Positions 63,648 to 64,000 of a stretch of DNA of 64,000 nt are shown one piece after another. Location of the stretch: contig MSJI02000339.1 in the NCBI GenBank assembly GCA_001931905.2, forward strand, positions 20,226 to 84,225. The letters are read 5' to 3'. A program made the translations under genes and the position numbers. The notes under the pieces are model-generated. The model saw nothing but the letters and a program-made list of their open reading frames with translations. It was not told the DNA's origin and did not search any database. The stretch is from Cladosporium sp. IMV 00045. Its lineage: Eukaryota; Ascomycota; Dothideomycetes; Cladosporiales; Cladosporiaceae. Within the stretch, counting starts at the first letter, position 1. Each line of letters starts with the position of its first letter.

Positions 63648-64000
63648 ATGAGCATAGCATCGCCCGCCCTGCTCCCACGAGCAGCGGCGCAACCCCTACG
63701 CCTGCTCGCAGCAACCCGCACCTCCAACCAGAGATACCATGACCGAAACCCGGAAACCCGCCAATTCACAACGCAAACGCGCCCGCGCTCTTCACAATGT
63801 CAGCAGCCCCTAGGCCGATCCAAATCGAACCCAGAGAGGACGCAGCAGCAGCGCCGAACTTTCCACGCCTCCTCCGCCCTCGCCATGAAAGACCCCTACG
63901 CGACTCTCGGCGTCGGCAAGAACGCTTCCGCCGGCGAGATCAAGAAGGCTTACTACGGCCTGGCGAAGAAATTCCACCCGGACACCAACAGCGACCCGAA
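63648..64000 (+). CDS. MDJ1: Mitochondrial DnaJ (MDJ1-type) co-chaperone, 5' end only
   Basis: The start ATG is at 63648 and the frame is open to the window end (117 complete codons). A long basic, Arg/Ser/Gln-rich presequence (about 1-82, including [20 protein letters not shown]) is typical of mitochondrial import. The J domain then begins with [20 protein letters not shown] and reaches the invariant HPD in [13 protein letters not shown]. Only the J domain's first two helices are within the window. MDJ1 activates mitochondrial Hsp70 (Ssc1) in the matrix. The Gly/Phe, zinc-finger and C-terminal domains should lie beyond the window. Confidence 0.92.
   Translation, partial: MSIASPALLPRAAAQPLRLLAATRTSNQRYHDRNPETRQFTTQTRPRSSQCQQPLGRSKSNPERTQQQRRTFHASSALAMKDPYATLGVGKNASAGEIKKAYYGLAKKFHPDTNSDP

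Overview
The window looks like chromosomal DNA of a filamentous ascomycete (Pezizomycotina), most probably a Dothideomycete. Four things point there: many short (about 50-95 bp) GT-AG introns, often with CTAAC-like branch sites; an isopropylmalate dehydratase in which the two bacterial subunits are fused; fungal-only families (APSES and Zn2Cys6 regulators, RTA1, GPR1/FUN34 acetate transporters, ROT1); and compact genes on both strands with no operons. The class-level placement is inference. I support 32 protein genes (two cut by the window ends), one tRNA gene and several repeats. Most genes are spliced. Exon boundaries were read by eye and checked for frame closure across all exons, except in the zinc-cluster regulator at 8.4-11.0 kb.

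Layout. 0-8 kb: an omega-like glutathione transferase (partial), an APSES regulator and a small conserved fungal protein with a CxxC/CPHE motif, separated by long empty stretches. 8-16 kb: a Zn2Cys6 regulator, a small secreted protein, an RTA1-type membrane protein and an intron-containing tRNA-Arg(CCU). 17-30 kb: a run rich in oxygenases and transporters (Baeyer-Villiger-type flavin monooxygenase, NtaA/SnaA/DszA-type flavin monooxygenase, DAL5-type permease, UNC93-like transporter, TauD-type dioxygenase, MCT-type transporter) with housekeeping TIM21 in the middle. 31-39 kb: acyl-CoA-binding protein, acetate-transporter family member, secreted leucine aminopeptidase and LEU1; the last two are divergent across a promoter with a perfect TGAGTCA site. 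40-50 kb: a secreted Thr-rich/Apple-like protein, another MCT-type transporter, a membrane-anchored epoxide hydrolase, then core genes (SAP30-like, SmE, 5-formyl-THF cyclo-ligase, ROT1). 51-55 kb: a 674-residue orphan-like coiled-coil protein between a 98-bp-period minisatellite (downstream) and a 204-bp tandem duplication (upstream). 55-64 kb: a second acetate-transporter paralogue, an enoyl-CoA hydratase ending in AKL, a CDC25/rhodanese-like protein, a small ABM-like protein, two amidohydrolases and the start of mitochondrial DnaJ (MDJ1).

Working together. The most suggestive group is 17-30 kb. An NtaA-type flavin monooxygenase, a TauD-type dioxygenase and a DAL5-type anion permease are the combination expected for scavenging sulfonates or other organic sulfur or nitrogen sources; this is a hypothesis. 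A smaller possible catabolic group (ABM-like protein, ACMSD-type decarboxylase, metal-dependent amidohydrolase) lies at 59-63 kb. The 98-bp minisatellite and the repeat-bracketed orphan gene are the clearest structures that ordinary gene annotation would miss.
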